Source of the DNA: Lactococcus fujiensis JCM 16395
Lineage (GTDB): Bacteria > Bacillota > Bacilli > Lactobacillales > Streptococcaceae
Direction: 5' to 3'
Length of the DNA stretch: 64,000 nt
Assembly: GCF_002441655.1 (NCBI RefSeq)
Contig: NZ_JXJU01000005.1
Span: forward strand, 8,115-72,114
In this document: in pieces, positions 17,464 to 26,833 of the stretch
How positions within the stretch are numbered: position 1 is the first letter of the stretch
Layout of the letters: the number at the start of each line of letters is the position of its first letter
Program-made: the position numbers and the translations under genes
Notes under the pieces: model-generated
Seen by the model: only the letters and a program-made list of their open reading frames with translations
What the model was told of the DNA's origin: nothing
The model's database searches: none

Positions 17464-18834
17464 CTATGCATTATTGGTCCAAGTCGGAGTTACATGCAAG
17501 ATGTAAGACCGGTAAAAAGTAATGCACAAATACAAAATAGAAATTGTGATTATTGTCCATACTGACAGCTTTTTAATCGCCTTATCAGACATGGTAAAAT
17601 TGAACTTTCGTCCTAAATTTTGAACAAAAGGAACAAATAGAAACATAAACGGTGATAAATAGCGGCCTTGCAAATTGGCACTTGCTAACGCAGCATTTTC
17701 AATAAAGAATCCTGCAAATATCCCTAACCAATTGACCAAATAAGTCATGCTGAAGAAAATGACAGTCCCTTTCGACCAACTTACTTTAAATTCTCCCATC
17801 ATCACGATAAATAGAATTAAAATGAAGATGATATTGATAAAACCAGGTAAAGTTGTTGGAACAATTTGCCACATCTGTTTTGCATTATTGCTCATCATTT
17901 CCACATTCATATAATTTTCTATGAATTTTTTTATGATTGTGAAAATTGGAATTTTCTTATTTACAAAATAAGTTGCTATAAATATTATACCAAGAATCAA
18001 TGCCGAGAGGGAAAATTTTCCTGATATTTTTAGACTTTTTAATTTTTTAATTATCGGTCGATAAAACATTGGAAGTCCCAAAAAGGCAAAAATTGCAAAG
18101 ACATAATTAGTTTTTATAAAATAAAATGAGCAAGTGAGAAAAGCCGTGTAAATTGCTTTTTTCAAGCTAACTTCTCGAATTGTTGGAAGTTGTGCGAGGT
18201 CAAATAAATTCACTACAAAAGCAGCAAAAACGAGAAAACTAAGCACATCATAGCTTGGACTAAATATTTTTTGAATTCCACCAATCACAAAAAGCAAAAT
18301 CATCGACCACTTAGCATATTTGTTTTTCTTAATTAAGAAATAAAAAGCAAATGCGAAGAAGAGTAAATTGGCGATACGTCCGCCATAATCCATGATTCCC
18401 AAACTTGGGTAAATCAGTCGAGCAATTAAAACACCGATTGCTGCGGGTAAATGCATGAAATCTAATGGGCCAAAGGTGTTGTTCCATTTGCTATAAACGG
18501 AAAATCTCACTCCATCATTTTGCAAGTCAACTTTTTTGGTAATCAACTTTTTGTAGAAAGTGGGATTAATTTTCCCCTCTGTCGAAAGCCCAATTGCTTC
18601 GAATTCTTTTGCCCGAACCTGTGGATTAGACATTGATTCTGGAGCTTTTGTTGAGAAGAGATTGTAACTCCTGCTAAGGTGATAGCCTTCATCTCCCATG
18701 GTTAGAGGTGGAGTAATGAAAACAGCTAGAAAACCGATAACGAGCACTAAAAATAGAAAAATATTTTCTGGCTTTGAATACTTCTTTTGATCGTCAGTTC
18801 TTTTCGCTATTTTATTCAAAAGTCCATGCCCCAT
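17464..18834 (-). CDS. DUF2142 membrane protein (GT-C-like)
   Basis: A 456-aa polytopic protein, about ten hydrophobic segments. The first external loop has PPLTMGDEGYHLSRSYNLFS, with the D-E-x-x-H pattern of DUF2142. It is a distant relative of the protein at 13079. It overlaps rgpD by 23 nt, and its ATG at 18834 has no clear ribosome site, so translation probably relies on coupling; a TTG codon 5 codons downstream is an alternative. Likely a membrane glycosyltransferase acting on lipid-linked sugars after export. Confidence 0.76.
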   Translation of the reverse strand: MGHGLLNKIAKRTDDQKKYSKPENIFLFLVLVIGFLAVFITPPLTMGDEGYHLSRSYNLFSTKAPESMSNPQVRAKEFEAIGLSTEGKINPTFYKKLITKKVDLQNDGVRFSVYSKWNNTFGPLDFMHLPAAIGVLIARLIYPSLGIMDYGGRIANLLFFAFAFYFLIKKNKYAKWSMILLFVIGGIQKIFSPSYDVLSFLVFAAFVVNLFDLAQLPTIREVSLKKAIYTAFLTCSFYFIKTNYVFAIFAFLGLPMFYRPIIKKLKSLKISGKFSLSALILGIIFIATYFVNKKIPIFTIIKKFIENYMNVEMMSNNAKQMWQIVPTTLPGFINIIFILILFIVMMGEFKVSWSKGTVIFFSMTYLVNWLGIFAGFFIENAALASANLQGRYLSPFMFLFVPFVQNLGRKFNFTMSDKAIKKLSVWTIITISILYLCITFYRSYILHVTPTWTNNA

Positions 18835-20008
18835 TTCGTTGAATTAGGCCAGTTGCAGAATCAAGTGCAGACTTATCAGTTTCTGGTATATCATTTCGAT
18901 TAATCAATATAACTTTTTCATCCGCAAATGCAACCATTTCATCACGCTCATTACGAATGGAGACTTGTAATTTTAGTTTTAAATTGTTAACCTGATCCAA
19001 CTTACAGGTGTAGACTGCTTTTTTGTGGCCTTGACCTTCGGTCAAATAATCAAGCGAGTTGTCATTGTAAATCCAAATGTTGCGGTCAACATCAGTCAAT
19101 GAGAAGGCAACATAAGTTTTGATCGCTTTTTTGACACGATAACTTACTTCAAATTTAATCTCATCTTTTGGTGAAATTTTTTGTTGATTGATGAAGTTAA
19201 CTTCAAGCTGATCAATCCATTCATCTTTAACATCAATATCTAAATTAGAGTTTGCTGTTACTTCAGTTTGTAGATTATCTAAGCTGTATTGGTTGGCAAC
19301 ATCGTTCACGTCGCCTGAAACTTTAATCAATCCGTTCTCAATAAGAATCGCTTTGTTACAATATTTCTTCGCAGCGCCCATGTCATGAGTAACAAGAATC
19401 GTTGTCTTTCCAGATGCTTTACGTTCGAGGAAATAGTCGTTACATTTTCTTTGGAAAGATTCATCCCCAACGGCAAGAACTTCATCCAGAACCAATACGT
19501 CTCCACGTGCCTTAATGGCTACCGAGAAGGCCAAACGGACCTGCATTCCTGAAGAATAATTTTTTAATTTTTGATTCATAAATTCTTCAAGTTCCGCAAA
19601 ATCAACAATTTCATCATACATAGCCGCAATTTCCTCGTGAGAAAAGCCGAGCATTGCACCATTCAGGAAAATATTTTCTTTACCTGTTAATTCCGGGTTA
19701 AATCCGACCCCAAGTTCAATAAATGAAACTAATTTTCCATTAACTGTCACGTTTCCTTTTTCAGGGGTGTAGATTTGTGAAATAATTTTAAGCAATGTTG
19801 ATTTACCAGAGCCATTACGTCCGACAATGCCAAAAAAGTCGCCTTTTTCAACGACAAAATCAATATCTTTTAATACGTGTTGTTCTTTATAACCTTTGAT
19901 TCCGCGTAAACGGTTAACCAAAGTTGTTCTGAGGCTAGAAGTTGCCTCTGTTGGAAGACGGAAGAATTTACTTACGTGATCTATTTTTACTGCAATATTG
20001 TCATTCAT
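18812..20008 (-). CDS. rgpD: Polysaccharide ABC exporter, ATP-binding protein with Wzt-type C-terminal domain
   Basis: A 398-aa ATPase. Walker A is GRNGSGKST (63-71), the signature is YSSGMQVRLA and Walker B is VLVLDEVLAVGDE. After the ATPase domain, residues from about 250 on form a beta-rich extension similar to the carbohydrate-binding end of Wzt. In O9a-type systems this domain recognises the capped chain end before export, so here export may need a terminal group on the rhamnan. The start is coupled to rgpC (TAATG) with GGAG 8 nt upstream. Confidence 0.92.
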   Translation of the reverse strand: MNDNIAVKIDHVSKFFRLPTEATSSLRTTLVNRLRGIKGYKEQHVLKDIDFVVEKGDFFGIVGRNGSGKSTLLKIISQIYTPEKGNVTVNGKLVSFIELGVGFNPELTGKENIFLNGAMLGFSHEEIAAMYDEIVDFAELEEFMNQKLKNYSSGMQVRLAFSVAIKARGDVLVLDEVLAVGDESFQRKCNDYFLERKASGKTTILVTHDMGAAKKYCNKAILIENGLIKVSGDVNDVANQYSLDNLQTEVTANSNLDIDVKDEWIDQLEVNFINQQKISPKDEIKFEVSYRVKKAIKTYVAFSLTDVDRNIWIYNDNSLDYLTEGQGHKKAVYTCKLDQVNNLKLKLQVSIRNERDEMVAFADEKVILINRNDIPETDKSALDSATGLIQRNGAWTFE

Positions 20009-20817
20009 TAGATAATCTCCGCAAATTTGTTAGAGTTTTTTGTGAAAATCCACAAGCCGATTCCAAAAATAATAAATGGAATGAGATATGGGATGATAAT
20101 GATGTAAGGTTTATCCGTCATTTGCCACAAAGTTGGGTTAGTATTATTACTGAATGTCAAAATATAACGCATATCTTGAACAATTTGAGCCATTGGATTG
20201 AGCATCAAAATTTTGGCAATGGTTGGATGCGTGTGTGAAACTTGGATTATAGGATAAATAATTGGGGTACCATATAAGCCAGTTTGCATTGCCACTTCCC
20301 AAATTGGTCCTAAATCACGAAATTTAACAAAAACGGTAGCTAAAATAAAGGCAACGCCTGTAGCTAAAAGGACTAATTCAACTAAAAGCGGAACAACGAA
20401 AATCACATTCCATGACATATGAATGCCATTTAGAAAAGCAAAAATAACAACGACAATCAAACTTATCAATAAGTTGATGAAGGCATTTGCTACAACTGAG
20501 AAAATGATAATTGGTTTTGAAAAACTAATTTTTCTCAGTAGGTCACCTCTCGAGACAATAGAAACCATTCCCATGTTGGTTGTTTCTGCGAAGAAATTCC
20601 ACAATGTCAGGGCCAATAAAAGGGCAACAGCAAAGTGGGGAACCGCACTTCCGAAGCGCAAGAAGCGAACGAAGACAAGGTACATGATCACAAAGAGCAT
20701 GACGGGTTTTAGAATTGACCAAAGATAGCCAATGACTGATCCTTGGTAACGGAGTTTAAAATCTGTTTTTACGAGTTCTTTTAGTAGAATTTGATTTCTA
20801 CGATTAAAAAAGTTCAT
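20008..20817 (-). CDS. rgpC: Polysaccharide ABC exporter, permease
   Basis: A 269-aa ABC-2 type permease (PF01061) with six hydrophobic segments, beginning MNFFNRRNQILLKELVKTDFK and containing FKLRYQGSVIGYLWSILKP, the conserved amphipathic entry of TagG/Wzm/RgpC proteins. Together with RgpD it exports the lipid-linked rhamnan made in the cytosol. It lies 5 nt downstream of the GT2 gene rgpB. AAGGA is about 12 nt before ATG. Confidence 0.92.
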   Translation of the reverse strand: MNFFNRRNQILLKELVKTDFKLRYQGSVIGYLWSILKPVMLFVIMYLVFVRFLRFGSAVPHFAVALLLALTLWNFFAETTNMGMVSIVSRGDLLRKISFSKPIIIFSVVANAFINLLISLIVVVIFAFLNGIHMSWNVIFVVPLLVELVLLATGVAFILATVFVKFRDLGPIWEVAMQTGLYGTPIIYPIIQVSHTHPTIAKILMLNPMAQIVQDMRYILTFSNNTNPTLWQMTDKPYIIIIPYLIPFIIFGIGLWIFTKNSNKFAEII

Positions 20818-20822
20818 GTTAA

Positions 20823-21746
20823 TTATTTTTCCTTTTTGTAACCAAATTTTGTCAGAACAAGAGTTCTGAAAATAAAGGTATGAAGTGGTCTATTTTTTCT
20901 CAAATGATAATGTCGAAGTGCATGAATTCTTTTAATAAAAGGTTTTTCCAAGATTTCAACATAGGTCTGTGCCAACATTCGATTTTCTTCTGGCAATTCA
21001 TCAAATACCAATAATTTTTGTGCTTGTTTTTGACTCGAAGTGATTAACCACCAATATTTTTTTATCCAGTGATTGAACCAATTTTTCATCCTTTTTGTCA
21101 ATGTTCGAGCACCTAGAACATTATTATCATGTTGACGATAAAGCTCCGTTGGTGTGTCAATAAAGACAAGTTCACCTAAAGCAGCAGCAAGTAGCGCAAG
21201 CCACCAATCATGCATGATGATATTTTCGGTATCATGCCATTTTTCAGCAAGTGCATGGTTAATTCCAACCGTACCGCCAGTAACCGTATTTTCAGTCAAT
21301 TCTTGCACCAATTGAGTGTTGGCATGACCGGATTGATACTTCACCATGGACTCATTCAGGACGTCAAGTGATTTATTGACGATTTTCAAATCGGTGTAAT
21401 AAAGAATGGGCTTCTGATTATCATGGGACTCTGCTTCTTTTAAGATGACCTCCAACTTGTTTTCGAGCCAATAGTCATCTTGGTCAGAAAAGAAATAAAA
21501 GTCTGCTGGTTCAATTTTTGTCAGTGCAAAAAATGATCTGACGACGCCAACATTATCAGCCTTAAGTAACCGAATACGGTGGTCGTGACTGGCAATCTCG
21601 TTTACAATTTCGCAGGTTCTATCTTTTGAACCGTCATCTCTGACAATCAAGCTCCAATCACTATATGTTTGCTCTTGAATTGATTTGATTTGGTCAGCGA
21701 CGAATTTTTCACCATTGTACGTCGACATTAAGATATTAACTTTCAA
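20823..21746 (-). CDS. rgpB: Rhamnosyltransferase, GT2 (RgpB)
   Basis: A 307-aa GT2 enzyme with VNILMSTYNGEKFVADQ, VRDDGSKDRT and FFSDQDDYWLENK. It sits between rgpA and rgpC, as rgpB does in streptococcal rhamnan loci, so it probably adds the second rhamnose. There is no ATG near the domain start. Two TTG codons, at 21752 and 21746, are in frame; AAGGAG is 7 nt before the second but only 1 nt before the first, so 21746 is the likely start. It overlaps the end of rgpA by 11 nt. Confidence 0.88.
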   Translation of the reverse strand: MKVNILMSTYNGEKFVADQIKSIQEQTYSDWSLIVRDDGSKDRTCEIVNEIASHDHRIRLLKADNVGVVRSFFALTKIEPADFYFFSDQDDYWLENKLEVILKEAESHDNQKPILYYTDLKIVNKSLDVLNESMVKYQSGHANTQLVQELTENTVTGGTVGINHALAEKWHDTENIIMHDWWLALLAAALGELVFIDTPTELYRQHDNNVLGARTLTKRMKNWFNHWIKKYWWLITSSQKQAQKLLVFDELPEENRMLAQTYVEILEKPFIKRIHALRHYHLRKNRPLHTFIFRTLVLTKFGYKKEK

Positions 21747-22893
21747 AAACAAACTCCTTCAAAAATAGGGATTCGTATTGTTCACAAATGTGTTCCCAAG
21801 TGTATTTTTCTTGTATTAGCGCCTGTGCTTTTCGGTGCAACAGTGCTTTTTCTTCCACTGTCAGTACGGACAGATTTTCAAGTTGGGCTGTGATTTTGTC
21901 TTTGTCAAAATATAGAACTGAATCAGCCGCAGATTGACGGTTAAAATTGACATCGAGAACTAAGTTGACTGGTGTTGACCACATGGCTTCAAGCAGCCCT
22001 GGATTTGTACCACCAACTTCATGTCCATGAAGATAGGCAAAGGCATTTTCACGAATAAAGCGCAGTTCATTTTGATCATAAACGGTCCCAACAAATTTCA
22101 CTCGTGGGTCCTGGTCAAAATGTGTTTTCTCACGTAATGTATCATAGAAAGTATTGCCTTCGTAGTTTGTAATAATGACTAAATCACGTCTGGATCGACT
22201 CGCCATGAACCCCGAAATCAGAGTTTCGTAATTGTTTTCTGGAACAAAACGTCCCACAATGAGAAAATAGTCACTAACTTTATATTTTACCAAAGTTTCA
22301 GATTCTGTCAAATCTGATTCAACTTGCTCGGTACCATAAGCAATAACGTCAGACTTGACTGAGCCATATTCACTCTTGAGGTAATCTAAAATCCCTTGAT
22401 TGTCGGAAATAATCAGGTCAGCATGCTCTACCATTTTTTTTTCGGCAAACTTAAGGTATTTCCGTACTGGGGCAGCCCATTTGGTTCTACGCCATTCAAG
22501 CCCGTCTGGATTGACGAGTAACGTTCCACCCACTTGATGGATTTTTTTAGCGTAATGTCCAATGACACCACCAATTGTATTCCCCAATATGTAGAAGATC
22601 GGCTGTTGAATCTTCTCTTTTTTTATTTGATTAAGTGCCGCATTAATCGCCAGAATATCATAAGCTATAACACGCGCAGGACCAATATTGGGGACTTTGA
22701 TTGAAAAACAATCTGCGCCTAAATATTCGAAATGCTCTCCTGCGTGTACTAAATCTGCATTCTCGCTTTGACAAGCCACATGATATTTGATATTTTTATT
22801 GATTTGGTGCTTGACGAGTTCTTCCACGAAGGTTTCAAAGCCTCCGTATTTTGCTGGAAGTCCTCTACTTCCGATGATAAAAATGTGTTTCAT
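21736..22893 (-). CDS. rgpA: Rhamnosyltransferase RgpA (DUF1972/GT4)
   Basis: A 385-aa enzyme beginning IFIIGSRGLPAKYGGFETFV, the DUF1972 signature of RgpA-type beta-1,4-rhamnosyltransferases that put the first rhamnose on the GlcNAc lipid primer. The donor half shows IVGRFVPENNYETLI and HGHEVGGTNPGLLEAM. GGAG is 5 nt before ATG. A 163-nt gap with a large hairpin separates it from rmlD, so expression of the glycosyltransferase part may be adjusted there. Confidence 0.92.
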   Translation of the reverse strand: MKHIFIIGSRGLPAKYGGFETFVEELVKHQINKNIKYHVACQSENADLVHAGEHFEYLGADCFSIKVPNIGPARVIAYDILAINAALNQIKKEKIQQPIFYILGNTIGGVIGHYAKKIHQVGGTLLVNPDGLEWRRTKWAAPVRKYLKFAEKKMVEHADLIISDNQGILDYLKSEYGSVKSDVIAYGTEQVESDLTESETLVKYKVSDYFLIVGRFVPENNYETLISGFMASRSRRDLVIITNYEGNTFYDTLREKTHFDQDPRVKFVGTVYDQNELRFIRENAFAYLHGHEVGGTNPGLLEAMWSTPVNLVLDVNFNRQSAADSVLYFDKDKITAQLENLSVLTVEEKALLHRKAQALIQEKYTWEHICEQYESLFLKEFVFES

Positions 22894-22975
22894 GTTTCTC
22901 CATTACTTTGTTTTTGCCAAAGTTATTACCAAAACTACATGCTTAATACTATTGAGCAGATTTGATATCAGAAAG

Positions 22976-23036
22976 GGTGCAAAATTGCACCGACTTCTCA
23001 AAGCGAGAATTCTGTCATCTCTGACAGAATTCTCCG
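22976..23036 (-). promoter_or_regulatory. Two stem-loops between rmlD and rgpA (possible attenuator or processing site)
   Basis: Perfect 13-nt arms GAGAATTCTGTCA and TGACAGAATTCTC with a 4-nt loop occupy 23005-23034, extendable by three pairs past a bulge. Next to it, 22976-22991 has GGTGCAA/TTGCACC arms. Neither is followed by a T-run on the reverse strand, so this is not a normal terminator. It lies in the 5' leader of rgpA and could be a partial attenuator, RNA processing site or stabiliser. The larger stem contains a TGTCA-N4-TGACA palindrome. Confidence 0.55.
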
Positions 23037-23056
23037 CTCTATTGAGGGGCGACGCT

Positions 23057-23953
23057 TTATTTAGAAGTATCACCCTTAATTTTGTTTTTGTCAGCACGCA
23101 GGTCACCTTGGGCCATCATTTGGGCCAACGCATCTTGCCATGTTGGAATGACAAAGCCTGTTGCTTTTGATTTATCCAAATTCATCGTTGAATTAAATGG
23201 ACGTTTAGCTGCTTGTTTGAATGCTGACGAGTCAACTGGTTTAACTACTGTATCGGTATCTTTTAAAATTTCGGTTGCGAAATCGAACCAAGTCACATCT
23301 TCATCTTTCTTTTTATCATTTGACAAATGATAGAAACCAGATTCAGCATTAACATCAACCAAATGTGTCATAAATTCAGCAAGTGTACGGCTCCACGTTG
23401 GAACACCATGTTGATCGTTAACGACAGTCAATTCAGGATGACTTTCAGCTAATTTTTGCATTGTAAAGACAAAATTTGGTCCGTATGAGCCAAAGAGCCA
23501 AGCCGTGCGAATGACATAGAACTTCGCACCAGATGCTACAATTGCTTGTTCTCCAAGATCCTTTGTACGACCATATTCTGACTCAGGATGTTTTGCATCA
23601 TCAGGGAAACGTTCTTCCCCAATTGGCAGGTAACCACCGAAAACATAGTCCGTTGAAATTTGAACCATTGTTGCTCCAACACGGGCACTTGCTTGAGCAA
23701 TATTACGTGTTCCATCAACGTTAATAAGTTCGCCTAACGCTTTGCCTTCGCCCTCTTCTTTATCAACAGCAGTATAAGCTGCACAATGATAAACGACCGT
23801 CGGTTTGTATTCATCAAAGAAGGCATCGACCTTTGCTTTATCGGTAATGTCAAGCTCTGCTGCATCAGTTGCCGTGTAAGTCACGCCACGTTCGTCAAGT
23901 AAATAACGAAGTTCTGTACCAAGCTGACCATTACCTCCTGTAATTAAAATCAT
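23057..23953 (-). CDS. rmlD: dTDP-4-dehydrorhamnose reductase
   Basis: A 298-aa SDR that carries out the last step of dTDP-L-rhamnose synthesis. It has the Rossmann loop ITGGNGQLGTEL at residues 4-15, YHCAAYTAVDKEE, QISTDYVFGG and the catalytic Y-x3-K in EYGRTKDLGE. AAAAGGA is 7 nt before ATG. It is the last rml gene, downstream of the VanZ-like gene, with 50 nt between them. Confidence 0.96.
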   Translation of the reverse strand: MILITGGNGQLGTELRYLLDERGVTYTATDAAELDITDKAKVDAFFDEYKPTVVYHCAAYTAVDKEEGEGKALGELINVDGTRNIAQASARVGATMVQISTDYVFGGYLPIGEERFPDDAKHPESEYGRTKDLGEQAIVASGAKFYVIRTAWLFGSYGPNFVFTMQKLAESHPELTVVNDQHGVPTWSRTLAEFMTHLVDVNAESGFYHLSNDKKKDEDVTWFDFATEILKDTDTVVKPVDSSAFKQAAKRPFNSTMNLDKSKATGFVIPTWQDALAQMMAQGDLRADKNKIKGDTSK

Positions 23954-24003
23954 ATTTTTTTCCTTTTTAATATTATGTCTTAAAATCTTTTAATGAAGCT
24001 ATA

Positions 24004-24483
24004 TCAGCGTCCGAAATGATGGACAATTTGAAGCAATAGAATTAGCAACATCAAAGCAAAGAGCACTATTTCTAAACCATTCCCGATTTTTTGTTTACTT
24101 TTATCTTTGAGCAATTGAAATAGAATGAGTCCAATTCCACCACCTAAGCTATTCATCAAGATGTCATTAATATCGCTTGCACCTATGGCAAAGATATATT
24201 GAAGTGTTTCGAATATTAAAGTTATTAAGAAAATAACACTTAATGCACTAAACCATTTGAAATGAGTGACCTTACGTAAAAACCATCCTAGTGGTACAAA
24301 GGCAAGTACATTGAGTAACATTTCTCTTGTCCCGCCATCATTTACAAAGGGGATTAAATTTAAGCTCCGTCCACTTGCCCGTTGAAAAAAGACAGGTAAA
24401 TTAATCGAAAGTTTGAACATAATCAGCCAGACCAGGAAAAATAAGTAACACCCAAAACAAATTTGACTGTATTTTTTACTCAT
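24004..24483 (-). CDS. VanZ family membrane protein
   Basis: A 159-aa protein with four to five hydrophobic segments and the VanZ-like pattern NLIPFVNDGGTREMLLNVLAF followed by PLGWFLRK (PF04892). Function of VanZ proteins outside teicoplanin resistance is unknown. The ATG comes 1 nt after the stop of the 68-aa gene upstream (TGAAATG), so the pair is coupled. It is embedded in the rml genes, which suggests an accessory envelope role, but nothing more can be said. Confidence 0.82.
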   Translation of the reverse strand: MSKKYSQICFGCYLFFLVWLIMFKLSINLPVFFQRASGRSLNLIPFVNDGGTREMLLNVLAFVPLGWFLRKVTHFKWFSALSVIFLITLIFETLQYIFAIGASDINDILMNSLGGGIGLILFQLLKDKSKQKIGNGLEIVLFALMLLILLLQIVHHFGR

Positions 24484-24484
24484 T

Positions 24485-24691
24485 TCAATTCACTTCTGGT
24501 GATTCTTTGATTACTTGGCCCAATTGATTCCATTTTTTCAAACAAAGTTTACAATTTACGTCAAGATTTGTTGCCTGCCAAATCGGTTTAGCATATCCCT
24601 CAACGCCTTTATCAGTCAACCCACACATTGTTTGATGTTCAGACTGTAAAAAATGGACCTTCTTATTTTTCACATTAATAATTTTTTGCAT
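24485..24691 (-). CDS. Small Cys/His protein, possible zinc-binding
   Basis: A 68-aa hypothetical protein. It has His13, Cys23 (TMCGLTDKG) and a C-x2-C pair at 47 and 50 (NCKLCLKKW), spacing that could bind one zinc ion. No membrane segment. Not recognised as a named family. It is translationally coupled to the VanZ-like gene and lies between rmlB and rmlD. AGGCAG 3-4 nt before ATG is a weak ribosome site. That it is real is supported by the tight coupling and the uninterrupted frame. Confidence 0.6.
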   Translation of the reverse strand: MQKIINVKNKKVHFLQSEHQTMCGLTDKGVEGYAKPIWQATNLDVNCKLCLKKWNQLGQVIKESPEVN

Positions 24692-24740
24692 TTCTGCCTA
24701 GTTTCATTTTTCTTATTTTGCTCAATCTTGGACAAAATCG

Positions 24741-24848
24741 CTAAAAAGATAACAGTAGGGGCAGTAAAGACGGAGTCGAATAAAGGTTCGCGACTGCAGG
24801 GTCAGGCAAATAAGCCCTTCTCAACACAGCCCAAATCACTTTTTTCAT
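24741..24848 (-). CDS. Possible 35-aa small protein
   Basis: In the 177-nt gap between rmlB and the 68-aa gene, an ATG at 24846-24848 with GAGG 6 nt upstream opens a 35-codon frame ending at TAG 24741. The peptide starts MKKVIWAVLRRAYLPDP and ends in a hydrophobic LLPLLLSF. The ribosome site is the main argument. It may be a chance frame or a leader peptide. Confidence 0.25.
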   Translation of the reverse strand: MKKVIWAVLRRAYLPDPAVANLYSTPSLLPLLLSF

Positions 24849-24868
24849 AGTCAGCCTCATTCAAAATG

Positions 24869-25939
<1,071 letters not shown>

Positions 25940-26191
25940 TTAAATTATTTTATACTCTCGTTCAAACTTTGTTTTCGGCAAAACCTTCGCATATTTTCCG
26001 TTGAAAATGAGGATCTCATCTGCGCTGACAGAAATTTTGACAAGCCCGTAGGTATTGACAATAATTAATTTCCGTCCATTTTGTCTAAATCCACCATTTT
26101 CGAATGCTTTACGCACCCAATCGGGCTGGCTTTCATTTCCAATTAACCAAAATTCAAGCGTTTTTTTCGTTTTAAGATGTAAGGCTTTCAC
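25940..26191 (-). CDS. Hypothetical 83-aa protein in the rml operon
   Basis: A small soluble protein, 83 aa, basic (many Lys), with no membrane segment and no motif I recognise. The start is GTG at 26191, directly after the rmlC stop (TAAGTG), so it is probably translated by re-initiation. The frame is uninterrupted and ends 12 nt before rmlB. Function unknown; position suggests a link to rhamnose or wall synthesis, but this is not supported by the protein itself. Confidence 0.6.
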   Translation of the reverse strand: MKALHLKTKKTLEFWLIGNESQPDWVRKAFENGGFRQNGRKLIIVNTYGLVKISVSADEILIFNGKYAKVLPKTKFEREYKII

Positions 26192-26833
26192 TTAAAGTCC
26201 AAATTTCCAATCTTCAGTCGAAAAAGCGTTAGATTTTCCATAAAGAACTTCTTTTGTGACAGGCTTAACGTCTTTAAGCAAAGGGTGATTCTTGTCTGCT
26301 TCAGAAACTTCAGCAGCATCAAGATTTTCCCACTTAATGTCCAATGCTGGATCTGCATAGTTAACAAAAGCATATTTTGGTTTCAGTTCCAATGCCCAAT
26401 AGTCGTTAACAAGATAGCTATATGAAACTGTATCTGAAAGCACTTGGAAACCATTGGCAACACCACGTGGAATATACATTCCAACACTGGCATCAATAAT
26501 TGTTTGGTACACATGGCCAAAGCTCTCGCCTTCACGTAAATCGACCCAAGTGCCCAGAACGCGTCCACCATCTGCTACTGAAATGTATTTGTCCCAAGGT
26601 TCTGCATGAAGCCCACGCAAAACGTTTTTCTTAGAAAATGAGACATTATTTTGCAATTTTCCTTCTGCAAAAAAGCTTTCTGGAAAGCCCAGTGGAAGCA
26701 TTTTTTCTTTTTGGAAATTTTCCTTGAACCAGCCGCGATTGTCGCCGTGGACTGGAATATCAAATTTGATCACTCCCGGAATGGCTTCAATAGGATGTGC
26801 AGCTAGTTTTTTTTCAAAAAATTCTTCTGTCAT
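26192..26833 (-). CDS. rmlC: dTDP-4-dehydrorhamnose 3,5-epimerase family protein
   Basis: A 213-aa cupin-fold enzyme for the third step of dTDP-rhamnose synthesis. It contains GDNRGWFKENF, VLRGLHAEPW (active-site His), the MYIPRGVANGFQ strand and YLVNDYW. It is longer than the roughly 185-aa enzyme of enterobacteria and belongs to the Gram-positive RmlC-like type. Its start overlaps the end of the SRPBCC gene by 20 nt. Confidence 0.93.
   Translation of the reverse strand: MTEEFFEKKLAAHPIEAIPGVIKFDIPVHGDNRGWFKENFQKEKMLPLGFPESFFAEGKLQNNVSFSKKNVLRGLHAEPWDKYISVADGGRVLGTWVDLREGESFGHVYQTIIDASVGMYIPRGVANGFQVLSDTVSYSYLVNDYWALELKPKYAFVNYADPALDIKWENLDAAEVSEADKNHPLLKDVKPVTKEVLYGKSNAFSTEDWKFGL

Noticed and set aside
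21747-21752. First TTG as the start of rgpB
   Set aside because: Only 1 nt separates it from AAGGAG, too close for initiation; the next TTG has 7 nt.
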